Shown here: one piece after another, positions 6,562 to 8,235 of the stretch
How the letters are laid out: each line of letters opens with the position of its first letter
Position numbering within the stretch: the stretch's first letter is position 1
Source: Desulfobacterales bacterium C00003060
Lineage (GTDB): Bacteria > Desulfobacterota > Desulfobacteria > Desulfobacterales > C00003060
Length of the DNA stretch: 8,235 nucleotides
Direction of reading: 5' to 3'
NCBI GenBank assembly: GCA_001751085.1
Contig: MAXP01000055.1
Coordinates: 1 to 8,235, forward strand
Notes under the pieces: model-generated
Told to the model about the DNA's origin: nothing
Seen by the model: only the letters and a program-made list of their open reading frames with translations
The model's database searches: none
Translations under genes and position numbers: made by a program

Positions 6562-8235
6562 TTATAGACTGGCAATGACAGTGCCAGTCTTTGATGTGTC
6601 ATAGCCGCCCAACCGGTTCACAAGTTCCTTGAAGGAGTCTGATCGGATTACGTCCAGCATGAGTTGGATTTTTTCGTCCTCAAAAAACTCTTCTGAAATG
6701 ACGAAGTCATACTCCTCCGTAACAATCGGGACAAAATCGAGTTTCAGGGCCTTGGCTGCTGCATAAATGCCAAGGCCTGTATCTGCTGCACCGCTAAGCA
6801 CACTCACCGCCACGGACATGTGGGTGAATTCGTCCTGATCATATCCCCTGATGCTTTCCGGTTTAATGTTAAGCTGTGCCAGCCGGTAGTCTAAGAGAAT
6901 CCGGGTTCCGGAGCCCGCCTGCCTATTGACAAAGGTAATATTGTTCTTAGCCAGATCCTCGATCCCTGAGATACCTTTGGGGTTGCCGCGGGGTACAATC
7001 AGGCCTTGCTGGCGAAAAACAAGGTTGACAAGCTTTACCCTAAGGTCAGGAAGGTAACGTTTGATATAGGAAACATTGTAGGTGCCCGTGTCTGTATCAA
7101 GAAGGTGGGAGCCTGCTGCATGACAGTATCCGTTTCTGAGAGCGATCAGGCCTCCAAGACTCCCAACGTTGCTTGAGGACAGGCTGAAACGAAAATCCCG
7201 CACCCTCATCTGATTCGCCAACACATCGAGGGTGTTATCGTGGCTTCCAACGACTACCACTGTGTTCTCGATTTCTGCAAGATCTTTCAAGAGATCTGCC
7301 TCCACAAGATCACCTAACTTGATTCCTTCCACATGATTGGGAATCCGAATAATCCCGTCAGCCTCGGTGAGAGTAGTTACGGAACCTGCGCCTCTGGGAA
7401 GAGAGGATGCCACAACCGTGTCTTTCACCCGGCCAAGTCTGACCCTGACAAATTCCTCGACTCCGAGTTTTGATGCGATTTTTCGAGTGGTTCTGACTTT
7501 TAACTTGGGCCGCAGTGGTTCCCGTATTCCAAGCATTCTGCAAATGAGAGGCTGGACGAACCTCTCAAACGACATAATAGCCGATACCGTATAACCTGGA
7601 TTTCCGATTACAGGTTTGTTGCCAATAATACCGAGGAGGGTCGGCTTTCCAGGCATGATAGTAACCCCGTGTACCAGGACCTCTCCAAGCTCGGCAACGA
7701 CATCTGCAGTATAATCCTCGGAGCCGGCAGATGAACCTGCACTCACAATAACAATGTCGGCATCTCCGGCTGCTGCCGCACGTACCGCATTCAGGATCTC
7801 TTCAAAGATATCAGGGACTATGGGGTGGCTCAGATATTCTCCGCCACAGGCCCTAATCAGTGCGCTTAGGATGGCAGAATTGCTTTCAACCACCTTGCCT
7901 GGTGGAGGGGTGCCGGATGTGAGATCCTGGTGGGATATGAGTTCTGAGCCGGTTGGTATTATGAGCACGCGCGGTTTTCTTTTGACCTTCACATTGAACA
8001 ACCCTCCGTTTAGCAGGGCGCCAATCTCATACGGTGAAATCATGTGGTTCTGGGGGAGGATAAGTTCCGTGGCTACGATATCCTCTCCTACCTTTCTGAC
8101 GTATTGCCATGGATAGGCAGCCGCCTCAATCCGGACGGTTCCATCATCCATATCCACGACATGTTCGATCATAATCACCGCATCTGTTCCCTCGGGCATA
8201 ATATGACCGGTATTAACAAAAAAGGCATCCTCTCC
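6562..8235 (-). CDS. moeA: MoeA molybdotransferase fused to PBP-like domain (5' end outside window)
   Basis: MoeA inserts molybdate into adenylylated molybdopterin, the last shared step of molybdenum cofactor synthesis. The reading frame is open through the right edge; before the first internal ATG (8199) it reads GEDAFFVNTGHI, which is MoeA sequence, so the start and roughly the first hundred residues are missing. Counting visible residues from the edge (557), MoeA motifs are PEGTDAVIM (14-22), PTGSELIS (94-101), SAGSSAGSED (165-174), MPGKP (194-198) and IGNPGYTVSA (210-219), then the C-terminal MoeA domain to about 315. The remaining 230 residues form a periplasmic-binding-protein-like domain (ModA/LysR-substrate-domain type), with NRQAGSGTR (437-445) and GAADTGLGIYAA (about 482-493). 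It has no signal peptide, so this domain is cytoplasmic and probably senses or holds an oxyanion. Fusions of this type are known in archaea and sulfate reducers. Its place directly before fdhA suggests dedicated cofactor supply. Confidence 0.9.
   Translation of the reverse strand, partial: GEDAFFVNTGHIMPEGTDAVIMIEHVVDMDDGTVRIEAAAYPWQYVRKVGEDIVATELILPQNHMISPYEIGALLNGGLFNVKVKRKPRVLIIPTGSELISHQDLTSGTPPPGKVVESNSAILSALIRACGGEYLSHPIVPDIFEEILNAVRAAAAGDADIVIVSAGSSAGSEDYTADVVAELGEVLVHGVTIMPGKPTLLGIIGNKPVIGNPGYTVSAIMSFERFVQPLICRMLGIREPLRPKLKVRTTRKIASKLGVEEFVRVRLGRVKDTVVASSLPRGAGSVTTLTEADGIIRIPNHVEGIKLGDLVEADLLKDLAEIENTVVVVGSHDNTLDVLANQMRVRDFRFSLSSSNVGSLGGLIALRNGYCHAAGSHLLDTDTGTYNVSYIKRYLPDLRVKLVNLVFRQQGLIVPRGNPKGISGIEDLAKNNITFVNRQAGSGTRILLDYRLAQLNIKPESIRGYDQDEFTHMSVAVSVLSGAADTGLGIYAAAKALKLDFVPIVTEEYDFVISEEFFEDEKIQLMLDVIRSDSFKELVNRLGGYDTSKTGTVIASL
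6566..6590 (-). other. 9-bp stem-loop at the moeA stop, upstream of fdhA
   Basis: AGACTGGCA and TGCCAGTCT (6566-6574 and 6582-6590) are perfect reverse complements around a 7-base loop. On the coding strand the hairpin ends just before the moeA TAA and 15 bases before the fdhA ATG. It has no T-run, so it is not a classic terminator. It may affect translational coupling or mRNA processing between moeA and fdhA. Confidence 0.55.

Overview
The window holds two divergent-function modules that converge on each other. No signal peptides, transposases, RNA genes or CRISPR arrays were seen. The left module (about 100-2350, + strand) is a pair of overlapping genes: a divergent NAD synthetase (NadE) family protein and a DUF1152-type protein. 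The right module (2372 to the right edge, - strand) is a tightly packed four-gene operon read right to left: a molybdopterin molybdotransferase MoeA fused to a periplasmic-binding-protein-like domain (its 5' end lies outside the window), a cytoplasmic cysteine-type formate dehydrogenase catalytic subunit, a hydrogenase/sulfite-reductase-type iron-sulfur subunit, and a matching FAD/NAD(P)-binding 2Fe-2S subunit.

The right operon makes biochemical sense as one unit. MoeA inserts molybdenum (or tungsten) into the pterin cofactor. FdhA uses that cofactor to oxidise formate or reduce CO2. The two downstream subunits are of the HydB/HydG (sulfhydrogenase, group 3b hydrogenase) or AsrA/AsrB type, and they would carry electrons between FdhA and NAD(P). 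The gene spacing supports co-expression: 11 nt between moeA and fdhA, a TAATG stop/start overlap between fdhA and the iron-sulfur gene, and a stop/start overlap inside the last junction.

The most striking observation is at the C-terminus of the iron-sulfur subunit. It carries two 24-residue repeats of the form RLG-x2-LL-x2-G-(11 residues)-L-x2-Q, separated by exactly five residues. This is the layout of the MshEN (type II secretion ATPase N-terminal) cyclic-di-GMP-binding domain. It suggests that this formate dehydrogenase complex may respond to, or be localised by, a second messenger. Binding is an inference from motif only.

Gene content (MoeA-PBP fusion, formate dehydrogenase with a HydBG-like diaphorase module, MshEN domain) and the AT-rich heptamer repeats at gene borders fit an anaerobic bacterium, most likely a sulfate reducer or syntroph of the former Deltaproteobacteria (Desulfobacterota). 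That assignment is an impression, not a demonstration. There is no gene-free stretch over 300 bases; the only gaps are 1-103 (a heptamer repeat and probable leader of the nadE-like gene) and the 23-base convergent junction at 2349-2371, where I see no convincing terminator.
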